64,000 bases of DNA from Theobroma cacao (lineage: Eukaryota; Streptophyta; Magnoliopsida; Malvales; Malvaceae), in assembly GCF_000208745.1 (NCBI RefSeq), contig NC_030851.1, positions 13,092,939-13,156,938 of the forward strand, in the 5' to 3' direction. The notes under the pieces were generated by a model that was not told where the DNA came from, ran no database searches, and saw nothing but the letters and a program-made list of their open reading frames with translations. Of this stretch, positions 24,668-36,686 are shown piece by piece. The translations under genes were made by a program, and so were the position numbers. Positions within the stretch are counted from its first letter, which is position 1, and the number at the start of each line of letters is the position of its first letter.

Positions 24668-26430
24668 ACTGGTCTGGATCTCTCTGCCAACCTGGAAGAC
24701 TTTCTTCTCTTGAGAAAAGCTGTCTTGGTGGCCATAGTCTTCTTTCCTTTGGTTGGTAGTTTTGCCTCAATTGATGGTGTTGCAGTGGCTTTTTCTTTCC
24801 CGGATTTTGCCTTTACTTTGGGAGCTGATGCAGGTTTCTTTCCTTTTCCTACATCTCCACCATCTTTTTGAGTTTTTATCCTGGCATTGTCTTTTTCAGC
24901 TTGTCCCTCCATAACCATTTGGTGGAAGACATCCATAATGGAAACTTCCTCTGAATTTAGAGGAGAGGCTTGGTGTTTCTCTATTTCTGAACCAACCACT
25001 TCAGTCTCTTGTTCTAATTCATTTTTGCTTTAAAGTTCAGGAGAAGGTGTCTTGGCTGGCTGATCATCCCCTTGGTGAGAGTCTTTAGTCTGTAGAACAA
25101 GACTAACAGATTTGTGGGTGGAACCTTCAGCTTGAATGCCATAACTTCCAACATAAGGAACAAATTTTTTAGTTGGCTTAGCTAAACCTTCAGCACCTTG
25201 CTATGTTAGTGCAGTGCTAGATGTTACAGAGTTGTCTGCAGTCATAGGTTCAGATGGCATGTTTTCCTTCTCCTTCAGCTTGTTTTTCAACTCAGTGATT
25301 TTCTCTTCAATTTTCTATAGCTTTTCTCCTTGGTCAGTCAGCTTTCCATCGATCCTCATGAGCAAATTAAAATTTACTTCATTTGAAAATCTAGAATAAG
25401 CTCCTTCAGGTTGAGCAGGTAGGTTGTGTTCTTTTCTTGGACCAGTCTTGGAGGTCTTAATGAACTTTTCCCCATCGAGTATATACCCCATTTTAGCCAA
25501 GCTCCCATAATAAAAAGCTTAATCTCTAGTTTTTACCAAGTTCAAATCATACCTTTTTACCCATATTCCCTTCTTCTATACAAGGGATGTAATGACATTC
25601 CCATACGGCAGATTAACCTTATCAAGTCTGTAGGCACTTCTCATTTTTTCAATCATATATCTTCCCAGATTTAGAGATACCCCGTTGAAGGCATGTTCCA
25701 TCAGCCAAAGGTCATAGAGGCTAATGTAGCTAAGGCTTCCACTTCTACCCTGAGGGTTGAATATCAAACCTGAATTGCTTTTTGAATAATCTTTTTCCTT
25801 CCTCCCGGTGATGATCTCCCACAATAAGGATGGATCATATTTTTCAGGGAACTCATACTCACCTTCTTTACATTCTATTCTCAATAGGTTTCCTAAATCT
25901 TCAGCAGTCACAACAAATTCTTTTCCATTCAAATATACATTCAAACCAACTTCAACATAATCATCAGAATCTACTAATTCCTTTCCTTTCAAAGCAATGC
26001 CAGAATAGAACTCTTTGACTAGACTTGCACTATAAGACCTATTCTTAAAGGTGTTGTAACCTTTTAGTTTCAGTTCATCAAAGTACTCAGATAAACTAGT
26101 ATGAAATTCTACATTTTCAACAAAACTCTTTCAATCAATAAATTTGCCATAGGAGATTGGTGCATTCTCAATATTTTTGAACTTATATTCATGCAACTTA
26201 TTCCTGAACTTCGAAGAAGAAGAATTAGTACCTTTATGGAGTGAGGATTTTGTATCTTTCTTCTTGTCAATTTTCTACTTCTTTTCTCTTAGTTTCTCGG
26301 ATATTTATTTCACTAAAGCAGGCATGATTTTCCATTTCTTTTTCAGACTTTCCATTCTTGTTCCTTCCTCAATTGGCCTTTGCCCTTTCTTCTTTTCTAA
26401 TATCTCTTTACTTTGAGATATTCTAGCCAT
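24668..26430 (-). pseudogene. 3' extra (env-like) ORF of SIRE-like copia, main part
   Basis: The frame opens with ATG at 26430 (MARISQSK), downstream of RNase H. The longest open pieces on the minus strand (25992-25576, 25500-25315, 24999-24668) all share this phase, so decay is by nonsense mutation without net frameshift. Residues around 25900-25600 (VGLNVYLNGKEF...LGNLLRI, then YDLWLMEHAF) resemble the plant transposon-associated domain often called Transposase_32 or 'putative plant transposon protein'. The tail is Lys/Ala-rich with RRKSSRLAERSRP near 24700. SIRE-type elements carry such a 3' ORF, described as envelope-like; no signal peptide or clear membrane segment is visible here. Function is unknown. 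Confidence 0.65.
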
Positions 26431-26879
26431 TTTGATTCCAGAAATTTCTGACCAAAGTTTTTTTTTTTTAAAAGGTGAGGGTTTGAGTCAGTTTCAAAGG
26501 CAAATAGGAAGATTTGGGTTTTTGTTTTTAGAGCAACAAGTTTCAGGGGAGAGAAAAGGAGAAGTTGTCAGTAGTTATTTCTAAGAAAAGCTGCTCACCT
26601 TCTCTTAAGTACTGCCCTACTTTTATTTCTTCATAATTTCAAAATTCCAGCTAAAATTTTGGTTATTTACCTTTGGCAGTTTTTCTTCTTTCTGTTTGCA
26701 CCCGGTAATCCCAATTTTTACCTCATTTTACTCCTCTTTATCTAAACTGACTGAGTCTTACTATTTAATACTGTCAGACCACTCTTTGTTAACTAAGATT
26801 TCCTTAGTTGACTGAATGCACTCTGTTTTCTATGTGAGAGCCAAAGGTTTTCCTATAATTCCTTCATACTAATCATCCC
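26431..26879 (-). other. Spacer between pol and 3' ORF
   Basis: Non-coding, with stops in all frames. It probably holds the leader that expresses the 3' ORF. No further signal recognised. Confidence 0.5.
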
Positions 26880-28628
26880 TCAATTTCTTCTAATCTCACA
26901 AAATCTATCTTCATTCAGAGGTTTGGTAAAAATGTCTGCTAATTGATGTAAAGTGTTCACAAATTCTATCTTAATATCATTTTTCACTACATTGTCTCTA
27001 ATAAAATGGTGTCTAATTTCAATGTGCTTTGTCCTAACGTGCTGCACAGGGTTTTTTGATATATTGATTGCACTTATGTTATCACGGTATATTGGTACGT
27101 TATGCATAGTTATTCCATAGTCTTTTAATTGTCGCTTGATCCAAAGAATTTGTGCACAGCAACTACCTAGTGATATATACTCAGCTTCAACTATTGACAA
27201 AGCTATTGAATTTTGCTTCTTGCTAGACCAAGATACAAGCATGCTTCCTAAAAATTGGCATGTTCCACTAGTGCTTTTCCTATCAGTTTTGCTACCAGCA
27301 AAGTCAACATCTGAATATCCAACTAAGCTAAGAGTTGAGTCTCTACAATACCATATTCCTAGTCCTTGAGTGTCTATGAGATATCTAAAAATTCTCTTAA
27401 CAGCTGTTAAGTGTGTTTCTTTAGGTTGTGACTGAAATCTAGCACACAAGCACACACTAAACTGAATATCTGGTCTACTTGCTGTTAAGTAGAGAAGAGA
27501 GTCGATCATACCTCTATAGAGCTTTTGATCTACATCCTTACCTTTTTCATCTAAGTCGAGTTTGGTGGATGGACTTATTAGTGTGGAAATTGATTTCAGC
27601 TTCAGCATATCGAATTTCTTGAGCATATCTTGAGTGAATCTTTTTTGGTTGATGAAGATTCCTTCCTCACTTTATTTAATTTGAAGACCAAGGAAGTACC
27701 TCAACTCTCCCATCATGCTCATCTCAAATTCACCCTGCATTTTCTTAGCAAAGTTCTTGCATAAAGCCTCATTAGTTGCACTAAATACAATGTCATCCAT
27801 ATATATTTTCACAACAATTAAATCATTTAGATATCTCTTAATGAACAGTGTAGTATTGATGTTGCCTTTATCATACTCTTTTTCAACTAAAAATTTTGAA
27901 AGCCTCTCAAACCAAGCTCTAAGAGCTTGTTTCAATCCATACAAGGCTTTATGAAGTTTGAAAACATGATCAGATTTTTCAAAGTCTTCAAAACCAGGTA
28001 GTTGTTCTACATATACTTCCTCTTGAATTAATCCATTTAAGAATGCACTTTTTACATCCATTTGGAGCAGTTTAAAATTCATGAAACATGCAAAAGCTAG
28101 TAACAACCTTATGGCTTCAATCCTAGCAACGGGAGCAAAGGTTTCATCATAAACTATTCCTTCCTTTTGGTTGTATCATTTTGCTACCAAGCTAACTTTA
28201 TTTCTAACTACATTTCCTTGCTCATCTATTTTATTTCTAAATACCCATTTTGTACCAACAATAGGGTGATTTAAAGGTCTAGGTACCAATGACCATACAC
28301 GATTCCTTGTGAATTGATCAAGTTCTTCTTGTATGGCCATTATCCAACTTTCCTCTTTTTCAGCTTCTTCAAAGTTTTTAGGTTCAATTTGAGATATAAA
28401 AGCTAAAAACTCACAAGTTTCTCTAGTTGCTTTCCTAGTTCTAACTCCTTGTGAAATGTCACCTATTATTTGGTCTTGTGGGTGATCTCTTACAAATCTC
28501 CAACTCCTTGGTAGATTATCATGCTGATTTTCTGCTCTTTGCAAATTTTCTAGAGGTGGAGTTTCATTTTCTCTTCTAGGTGAGCTTTCTTCATTATTTT
28601 TGTTGTTCTCTAAGCTCATTTCCTCCAT
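26880..28628 (-). pseudogene. Copia reverse transcriptase and RNase H remnant
   Basis: Minus strand. RT begins at about 28330 (NRVWSLVPRP, then GTKWVFRNKIDEQGNVVRNK), continues through QMDVKSAFLNG at about 28060 and the active-site KIYMDDI at about 27800, and ends GELRYFLGLQ at about 27680. After a short break RNase H follows (27626-26880) with GYSDVDFAGSKTDRKSTSG at about 27310 and EAEYISL at about 27175, ending in the usual HQLADIFTKPL. Stops and a frame break at 28107-28175 and 27627-27671 make it non-functional as it stands, but the RT YMDD and RNase H acidic residues are still legible. Confidence 0.93.
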
Positions 28629-29782
28629 TTGCTTTTCTAGGATTTCTACATCATCATCATCATCATGAACTTCTTTTTGTACAATATTTGACTCATCAAA
28701 AACTACATGGATTGATTCTTCAACAGTTAAGGTCTTTTAGTTAAAAATCCTATAGGCCTTTGAGTTTAATGCATATCCTAAAAATATTGCTTCATCACTC
28801 GTTGCATCAAACTTCCCTAGGGGCTGTTTTCCATTGTTCAATCAAAAGCACTTACAACCAAAACTCCTAAGGTGAGAAATATTTGGTTTCCTACCCTTGT
28901 AAAGTTCGTATGGAGTCTTTGAAATCAAGGGTCTTATTGAGACTCTATTAAGAATATAAGTTGCTATATTTACTGTTTTAGCCCAAAGATATTTAGGTAG
29001 ATTGTTCTCACATAACATAGTCCTAGCCATTTCTTTTAGGGTTCAGTTTTTCCTCTCTACAACTCCATTTTGCTGGGGTGCTCTAGGTGCAGAAAAATTG
29101 TGATCAACCCCTTTTCATTGCAAAATTTTTCAAACTCATCATTTTCAAATTCTCTTCCATGATTACTCCTTATGCTAACTATGGCTAGTCCTTTTTCATT
29201 TTCTACTTTCTTACAATGACTTAAGAATGCTGATAAAGGATCATTCTTATGAGCAAGAAAATAAACCCAAGTATATCTAGAATAGTCATCAACTATTACA
29301 AAGCCGTAAGGTTTTCCTCCTAAACTAGTTATGTTTATTAGACCAAATAGATCAATATGAAGCAATTCAAGAGGTCTAGATGTTGACACAATCTTTTTAG
29401 ACTTGAAAGATGTTCTAAATTGTTTTCCTAGTTTGCAAGCATCACATATTTTGTTGCTTTCAAATTTTATATTTGGTAGCCCAACAACTAGATTTTTCTT
29501 GATTAATTTTGACATGGTATGCAAGCTAACATGTCCTAATCTCCTATGCCATAACCAACTATCACTATCAGCATTTGCAACTAAACATATTTCATTATTT
29601 ATTTCAAGATCCTCAAGAAATATCACATACATATTCTTTAATCTCTTTCCTATAAATGAGATTTTGTTTGTACTTATATCTATTACTTCACACTTGTTTA
29701 AATCAAAGCATACTTTAAATCCTTTGTCACATAATTGACTAATGCTCAACAAATTATGCTTCAAACCCTTAACTAACAACAC
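28629..29782 (-). pseudogene. Copia integrase remnant
   Basis: Minus strand. A GAG-pre-integrase and zinc-binding region is present (LWHRRLGHVSLHTMSKL at about 29550, CDACKLGKQ at about 29430), then the core with the first Asp in HIDLFGL (about 29360). The second catalytic position reads RSNHGREF at about 29155, where relatives have RSDHGGEF, so the Asp is Asn. The frame breaks near 29057. A further piece, 29030-28842 (ARTMLCENNLPKYLWAKTVN...RKPNISHLRSFGCKCF), is the conserved end of the core. 28629-28841 reads into the Glu-rich linker before RT. Confidence 0.92.
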
Positions 29783-29797
29783 ATGACTAATTTTAGT

Positions 29798-29998
29798 TTA
29801 GGAGTTCTTACGAATTGTACCTATCCCATGAATTCTACCTTTTGAATCATCACCAAAGGATACGATTCCTCCCTTTCTTTTGTCCAGCTGAGCAAATAAC
29901 ATTTCATCTCCTGTCATGTGCTGTGAGCAACCGTTGTCCATGTACCAAAACTGCTTCTTCTTGAGTTGAGCTCTTGAACATGTCTCCTTTAAGTGCAA
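29798..29998 (-). pseudogene. Copia aspartic protease remnant
   Basis: The minus strand reads FWYMDNGCSQHMTGD, matching the copia protease active site (D-S/N-G-C-S-x-H-M-T-G) at about 29935, then VSFGDDSKGRIHGIGTI. It lies between gag and integrase as expected. Confidence 0.9.
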
Positions 29999-30019
29999 CT
30001 AAACCTACAAAACAACATT

Positions 30020-31653
30020 TCAGTTTTTTTTTATAGTTACACATACTTTGATGGGTCCTTGAGTGTTAGTTGCAATATAGGATCCTTTAGGAACCCAAAT
30101 TTTTCTGATTTTCTGCACATTTCTTTTCTTAAAATAATCATATGATAAATGACCATGTTTACCACAATTATAACATCTAGATAATGCTTTAGCTAAATTT
30201 TTATTGTGGTATACATCTCTTTTTGAAAATTCATTTTTCAAACATTTGAGAGTTGTGTTTTCATCAAGTAATTTTTGCAAAGCATCAGACTTATTATCTA
30301 GCTCTAATTTTAAAACTTCAAAGTCTGTTTTTGAGTGTTCTAACTCAATTTGTAAAATATTTCTTTTCTCAAAAACAGAATTGAACTCTTGTCTCATCTT
30401 TTCCAAATCATTTACAATAGATGAAGCCTTTTTCTTTAATGTTTTGTATTTCGAAAAACGTTTTTCAAACTCATCATAAAGGCACTCATACTTATCTTGT
30501 AAATCATCAAAAGAATTAATGCAGGGGGATGAAGTTACCTCGGTTTCATCCTTTTATGCCATTAAACCGATGTTTGCTCTTTCCTCAAATTTTTCATCAT
30601 CAGTTTCAGAGCTTGATGTGTCACTGTCTGACCATGCAGCTGCCACCATGCTTTCTTGGATTTCTTATTTTTCTTTGGAGTCTCATTTTTTAGCAATGGA
30701 CACTCAGACTTGAAGTGACTAGGTTTCTTGCATTCGTAGCAGATCAGCTCCTCCTTTTTGTTGGAGTCATTTTTGTTCTTTATTTTTCATGAAGCACCTT
30801 GATCTTTTCTAAATCCTCTTCTAGCTAATCTCTGATTTCTTCTGCCCATAAGCTTTCTGAATTTTCTTACAACCAAAGCTAACTTTTCATCATCATCATA
30901 AGACAACTATTCTAGCTCTTCTTCAAAGATGTTGGCTTTAAGTGCAATGCTTTTTTTCTTTTCTTTTGTTTCCCTCCTATCTTCTTCTTTTTTCTCTTTA
31001 AGCTCCAGCTCATGAGTTAGGAGAGAGCCACAAATCTCATCTAAGGTGATAACATTTAGATCTTTTGCCTCTCGGATTGCAGTCACTGTAGGCTTCTAAT
31101 TTTTTAGTAGACTCCTAAGCAGTCTTTTTACTAATTCATGTTCAGGGATAGGCTTGCCTAGCTGACTCAATTTATTTATGATGTTTGTAAACCTATCAAA
31201 CATGCTGGTGATGTCTTCACCAGGGTCCATTTTGAACATTTCATAATTATATGTTAAGAGAGCAATTTTAGACTCCTTTACTTGATAAGTCCCTTCATGG
31301 ATTATTCTAAGTTTTTCCCACACTTGTTTAGCTATTGTACAGCTTAAGACTTTGTTAAACTCAGTGGGGGTTAATGCACAATGCAATGTGTTGATGGCTT
31401 TAAAGTTTATTTGAACTTTCTTAGTTTCAGTCTCGGTCCATTCAGACCTTGGCTTGGGCATCAACTCATTTGTCACCACATTCAAGGTTGAGTGCATAAA
31501 AGGTCCATCAATTACGACGTCCCACATTTCATAGTCTATAGCTCTAATATAAATTGACATTCTAGTGCTTCAATAAGGGTAATTAGAGCCATCAAATAGA
31601 GGTGGTCTGTTTGTTGATTGTCCCTTAGCCACTACTAATTTTTGGAGAGCCAT
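30020..31653 (-). pseudogene. Copia gag remnant (UBN2-type)
   Basis: ATG at 31653 (MALQKLVVAKG), 45 bases after the primer site. Trp in the conserved NYPYW has become TGA, so the longest open piece starts at 31560. This piece contains the capsid-like UBN2 gag domain (KVQINFKAINTLHCALT...KQVWEKLRIIHEGT, about 31430-31280). Further in-frame stops occur near 31094 and 30910. Two CCHC knuckles follow: CYECKKPSHFKSEC at about 30760-30720 (complete) and CYNCGKHGHLSYDY at about 30170-30130 (last Cys is Tyr). A heptad-rich stretch (30400-30200) lies between them. Confidence 0.88.
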
Positions 31654-31697
31654 TTGGATCCTCCCTATGGATGTTAAGCCTTAATAACAGGAAACTA

Positions 31698-31709
31698 GCT
31701 CTGATACCA
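31698..31709 (-). other. Primer binding site (tRNA-Met) of SIRE-like copia
   Basis: gctctgatacca on the plus strand is TGGTATCAGAGC on the minus strand, two bases inside the 5' LTR edge at 31712. Confidence 0.92.
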
Positions 31710-31711
31710 CT

Positions 31712-32784
31712 TGTTGGTCCCAATTATATGTATTAGAGGGGGGTGAATAGCACAATTGGGCTCTTAACAATATTGGAAATTAATTTCTAGAATTTAAGAA
31801 AATAAAAACAAAGCACAAAATGCACAGAAATTTAGAGTGGTTCAGTCCAAGACCTACATCCACTACCTTGATTATCCAACCAAGGATTTTCCTAACAAAT
31901 CCACTAAGAACTGGTGAAATTCACAAGCTTTCACCAAGCTTTACAATGGCTTTTCAAGGCTCAACCAAAACCTTTTACACTAGTTTTTCACGGGCTAAAC
32001 TAAAATCCAAAGTGGTTTTTCCAAGGCTCAACCACAACCTACAATAATCAAGCTATCCCAAGCTTGAATAACCTCTTAGAGTGACTTCCTCACTCTAAGA
32101 ATACAAGAAGAGTAGTAAAAAAAAGTACCTATGATCACTGGTTGATCTAATTGGTACAAGATTGAGTGCAAAATACAAATGCAAAAGTAGGTGTTCAAGT
32201 GCAAACAAGTGCAGTGAAGATTTTCTGGTTTTTTTAACTTTTTATAGCTCAAATCTCATTCAAGGCTTCTAAAACTTGTTTCTAATTGCTGGAAGACCCT
32301 TTTATACTTGGAGATGCAACTTTGATGGCAGTTTGGTAGTTTTATGCTCATTGGAAACAGTTAAGGATGAGTTCTAGCCGTTAATCTGTCTTATAGTGCT
32401 CTGGTTCAATTTGCAGACAGAGAGCTCTTAGTCGACTAACTTTGTCGACTAAGTTGGTTCTATTTTAGGTTGCAGATTCTGGCAGAGAGCACTTAGTCAA
32501 CTGACTTGGTTGACTAAGTTGGTTCTGTTTCTCAAACTCTTCAGCCCGTCATTCCTCCAATTTGAAACTTAGTTAACCAACATTCTTCCTTGTTTCACAA
32601 ATAGGCTTCCTCCTTGTTAGACAGTTACATCTTGTTATTTTTATCCCTCTTTTTCTTTTGATATACTCTTTGAAGAGTTAAATAATTAATTTCATATATT
32701 AATTTTCCTACACACTCAAATAAAGACATTAGACACAACTAAATGGGAAGATTTTATTATAATCAAAAACTAATTGAGCCAATA
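31712..32784 (-). repeat. 5' LTR of SIRE-like copia
   Basis: On the plus strand it runs TGTTGGTCCC...GAGCCAATA, 1073 bp; the expected outer CCAACA reads CCAATA. It shares 577 bp with the truncated LTR at 12912-13488, including the paired cttagtcgact blocks near 32428 and 32490. The 75-residue ORF near 31820 is chance. Confidence 0.88.
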
Positions 32785-33373
32785 ATAATTTCTAAATAAC
32801 GTTGCATTCACTTCAAGGAATGAAGCAGAACCAGCTGGGCGGAATTCATGATTTTTCATCAATAGCTCGTTATTTTCCTCAATCACAAGAAAACATGAAA
32901 TTAGTTTCTTAAATCCTTTTTCATGGTATTGCAGCTGCAGAAGTACATTTGAGCCATGAAAAGTAGAGAATGTTTTTTCTAACATATTGGCATTAGTCAT
33001 CTTTTCTCCACACAATTTTAGTTTAAAACTGATTCTATATAATTTCGAGTAATACTAACGCAAATGCATCCAATCATAATGAGCTTTTGACAAAATTACT
33101 ATTTTTTGGTGGTCATATCTTCCTTTTAGACTTTTTCAAAGATCGACTAGATCTTTTATTGTGGAAATACTCAATTTTTAATCCTTCATGAAAATAGTAG
33201 TGAAGGAAAATCATTACTTTTGCCTTTTTCTAATTGGATGCTTTATTTTCTTATTTGATTGTTTCTCCAAGACCCATAGCATCTAAATGAATATCAACAT
33301 CTAGAATCTAAGATAAATAATTCTTGCCAGTAATATTAAGGGCCACAAGTTCAAGCTTTGTAAAATTTGGCAT
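32785..33373 (-). pseudogene. Copia-type gag, N-terminal part (split gene)
   Basis: Minus strand from ATG at 33373 (MPNFTKLELVALNITGKNYL). It continues with IHLDAMGLGETIK and, after stops and a frame break near 33110, CGEKMTNANMLEKTFSTFHGSNVLLQ and NNELLMKNHE up to VNATLF at about 32795, where the SIRE-like LTR begins. I recognise the plant copia-like gag whose C-terminal half is at 12501-12911. At least three stops replace conserved residues (for example Trp in NYLSW to TAG). It is the oldest coding layer of the nest. Confidence 0.87.
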
Positions 33374-33521
33374 GGTAATAGCTTAAAAGAAAAACATAGA
33401 TGTTAGTATTACATAAAATATTATTATTGGCAGTCAAAACAATAAATTGGCTGATGAAAATAATTAATATAAAATTAGAAGTTGACTTATTATAGATTGT
33501 TAAAATATGGGCAAAACAATA
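33374..33521 (-). other. Leader of old copia element, gag-proximal part
   Basis: Non-coding. With 38684-38795 it makes up the leader between the LTR at 38796 and the gag start at 33373. It includes the left target duplication caata (33517-33521) of the inserted element. Confidence 0.6.
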
Positions 33522-35592
33522 TGTTGGAATGAGCTCTGCAGCCAATTGGGATTGGTTAAGGCTTGAATCCAACCATGCAACAACATCATTCATGTTGAAT
33601 GATTAAAGGTTTTCCTTCATCAATAAGACATCAATTATAACAAGTTATAAGTCTAATTGGATGAAGTCCATGAGATTAATAAGCCTTGCAAGGGAACTGC
33701 AATGGGTTGCAGTTATGAGATCTTTATGCATCAAAGTATAATCTCAAAATGTTCCTGGTCAATGTATCATTGAGACTAGACATCAATGATACTTAGAGAC
33801 TAGTACATTTTATGTTCCTTACTTGAGAAATAAGCAACCGATCTCATAGGTTGAAGTATAGAGATACTTGGAACTAGAATGTAGGTGCTTGCCTAAGAGA
33901 GCAAGTTCACTGAACATGACCCACCATGGGAAGTGCATTTGGTATTTCACTCTAGTGTCTATGCAATACTTCTCAGGTGTCAATTGTGTAAATACTCCCT
34001 AAACTTGAGACACCAAGTTGTCTTATGTGTGGAGTGCTATACTTTGATTTTATCCCTATAAGTGTCTAACCAAGGATGCCAAAACAGGATGCTTTTGGGT
34101 ATAGTATGAAGCATGTGAAGACAAATGAGTGGTCAAGATAGGAATCATCACCCTGAGTGATACAAGGGACATATCCTAGTTGTTCTTGGTTGATATTAGC
34201 TTATTAAAGTCCTTGGCCAAGGCGACTTGAAGACTATGAAAGGAGTTTCATAAGTCTTTATAAAGCTGATGATCAAACTTTAAGAACGAATATGGAGATC
34301 AATAAGAGTAGACACTGCACCATACTCTTATCATCTCTAGGATATTGATGAGGGAATGAATGACACTAAAAGACTGATCACTGAAAGGTTGAGTCAAACC
34401 ATCTTGACTCTTCTAACATTTGGGTGGCCATTATGGATTGCTAGATCCCAATCTTGATCTATGAACTCTAGGTAGTTAACTTGATCAATGATAAATTTAA
34501 AGTAGTTTAAATTTATCTAATTCAAAGTTTAACTTAAGAATTATATATTGAGTTCATTGCCAACATGTTAGAAGCCTAATGGGTCACACACTTAAAATGA
34601 ATGTTGAAAATAAAATGAGAAAGGTGATTAAGTTGGACTTAATCAAATTAGAAGTTATGAGCTTCTCAACAACTTGATTAAAATTGTTTAATTAAGTTGT
34701 GCCTAATTAATTAAATTGTTTAATTAAATCATTGAGCCTAATTAATTAGATTATTTAATTAAGTCATTGGGCCTAATTAATTAAATTAAATAATTAAGTT
34801 ATTGGACCTAATTGATTAAATTTGTTTAATTAAGTCATTGGGCCTAATTGATTAAAATTTTTTAATTAAATTGTTGGGCTTAATTAATTAAATTTTTTAA
34901 TTAAGTTATTGAGCCTAATCGATTAAATTAAACAATTAAGTTAATTGGACTTCTTAAGGACTTAATTAAATTATTTAATCAAATTATTGGATTAATGGGC
35001 AATTACAAAATAGTTTTGTAATTAGGGTTTAAAATTAATCCAAGGTATAAATACCTTGCTATAGCCTCTAAACAAAAGTGTGAAAAACGGCTGGAAAAAA
35101 AAAAGGGGAGTGAACAGCACATTAGAAATTCTTTTTGCTTGCCATTCCTTGTGTGAAGAAAAAATAATTTTTCATTCATTTCATTTGTGTGTTCAGCCCC
35201 ACAATTTTGTGTGGATTATGAGTTTATGAAACTCATCTTTCCTAGCACATTGTCAAGGCATAGCACTCTTAATCCTTAAAGAAGGATTTTCTCATTCATT
35301 GGTGTGGATCACCATTAAAGACTGCACATGGATTCCTTAGACAGCTTTGGTTTACAACAACCAGGCTGAGGTGGTTGAGCTTTTTGAAGGCTGATTTGGT
35401 AGTTTAACAAAGGATTCATCAACCTTTGTTATTTAGGTAAAGTGATATGATCACATACTTTTATTTTAATTTAATTTTGTACTCAATTTGACATGAAAAA
35501 GATTCCAGGAAGGTGAGGCGTAATTTAATTTTTTAAATTTATTTTCGCTGGGTTTTATTTGTATTTGATGCATGATCAACCCTCACCCAACA
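33522..35592 (+). repeat. 5' LTR of deleted copia element
   Basis: 2071 bp, TGTTGG...CCCAACA. It carries a 35-bp minisatellite at 34680-34945 and a TATA-like ccaaggtataaataccttg at about 35040. The last 238 bp (35355-35592) are matched, at equal length, by 38441-38678. Confidence 0.88.
34680..34945. repeat. 35-bp minisatellite inside the LTR
   Basis: The word gcctaatt or a variant starts at 34701, 34736, 34771, 34806, 34842, 34878 and 34913, a 35-36 bp period over seven units. The consensus combines attaattaaatt, taattaagt and cattgggcctaatt, so each unit is rich in self-complementary AATTAATT. Confidence 0.9.
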
Positions 35593-35593
35593 G

Positions 35594-35605
35594 TGGTATC
35601 AGAGC
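35594..35605 (+). other. Primer binding site (tRNA-Met) of deleted copia
   Basis: TGGTATCAGAGC starts two bases after the LTR end at 35592. Confidence 0.92.
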
Positions 35606-35999
35606 CCCTTTCATGCCATTTGAGTGCTTGTTCATGTTCAAAGGATGCTTAATTAACAAATAGTTGTTTTGTATTTTGATTTGGTGCGATTTTGTTAAAA
35701 TCGATTATTCAAAAATTTGCTTTGCCAATTTCATGTAATTCTGTCCAGCAACCTTTGTACCCTCTTTTAATCTTATCTTAACTTATTTGAATCATATATA
35801 GACTTAACTAATGTGTGTTTTACATTGTGCTAAGGAAGCACAAGGAAAAGGGACACCATAAGGCACGGTTTTGGAGGCTGTCTTGCAAGGCACCACACAC
35901 ACGGTTTTAGGTGCAGAATTTTGCTTCTATTTGTGCTTAATTTTCAGCAAATAAAATATGTAATTGTTACACATTTATTGTTGGATATGTGGATAGCAA

Positions 36000-36535
36000 A
36001 ATCATGAAATGTTCATGATTAAATAGGCTGATTTTAAGCAAGAAATTGGAGTAAAAAGTGAAAGCAGTCCAACTCACTGTTATGACATGAATTTCAGTTT
36101 TAACTAACAAGAAAGTCTTGGAAATTAATTCTAAAAAATTCCAGGAAAATTATCTTTATCAAAATGTTCAATAAGGATTATTTCTGGAAAATATCATGGT
36201 CAAATATGCTGATTTCGAGCAAGAAAATTGGTGCAAATATAAATCTGTCCAGCTCGCTGTTTTGGCGTGAATTTCAGTTTTAATTGACAAGAAACTCTTG
36301 AAAATTAATTCTAAAAAATTCCAGAAAAATTATCTTTATTAAAATGTTCAATAAGTATTATTTCTGAAAATCTTCATGGCCAAACAAGCTGATTTAAGCT
36401 ATTAATTATTGAAAGCTTGAAAACAGTTCAGAGAATAGTTATAGCTTGGAAATCGGTTTTGAATGGCAAGACAATCTTGCAAAATTAATTCTGGAATTTC
36501 AGAATATTATCCTCATTTGAAAGGTTCAATTAAAT
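36000..36535. repeat. Three tandem 180-bp repeats
   Basis: atttcagttttaa (36091), atttcagttttaa (36271) and aatcggttttgaa (36451) are exactly 180 bp apart. The flanking words (aagaaa-tcttg, aaattaattct, gttcaataa-tatt) keep the same order, and the third unit is the most diverged. Confidence 0.85.
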
Positions 36536-36686
36536 GATAAAATTTTGAATTTGAATTAATTTTTGAGTGGCTGGACACTTAACTAAATTAAAGGAATGTC
36601 CTTTACATGTGAAACAGCACTCATGACAAAGGTTGTGCATGGTGCTGCCACACATGGATGTTGCACCTCCCGTTGCCATGGATGCA

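Larger units (their letters stand above)
12912..32784 (-). mobile_element. SIRE/Maximus-like Ty1/copia element (interrupted)
   Basis: Minus-strand order is: 5' LTR 32784-31712, tRNA-Met primer site 31709-31698, gag (from 31653), protease, integrase, reverse transcriptase, RNase H (to about 26880), a separate 3' ORF (26430 to 14327), polypurine tract 13503-13489, and a truncated 3' LTR 13488-12912. Integrase before reverse transcriptase marks Ty1/copia; the extra 3' ORF and ~1.1 kb LTR suggest the SIRE/Maximus lineage. A gypsy element (14484-24662) sits inside the 3' ORF. The element itself lies inside an older copia gag. The right flank ataat (32785-32789) has no partner because the left end is deleted. 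Confidence 0.88.

Noticed and set aside
24584..24871. 95-codon plus-strand ORF across the gypsy LTR end and copia sequence
   Set aside because: It spans an element junction and is antisense to the SIRE-like 3' ORF; hydrophobic composition is a by-product of the Lys-rich opposite strand.
34680..34945. Regular 35-bp repeats resembling a CRISPR array
   Set aside because: The units are contiguous AT-rich minisatellite copies without unique spacers or cas genes, inside a plant LTR.
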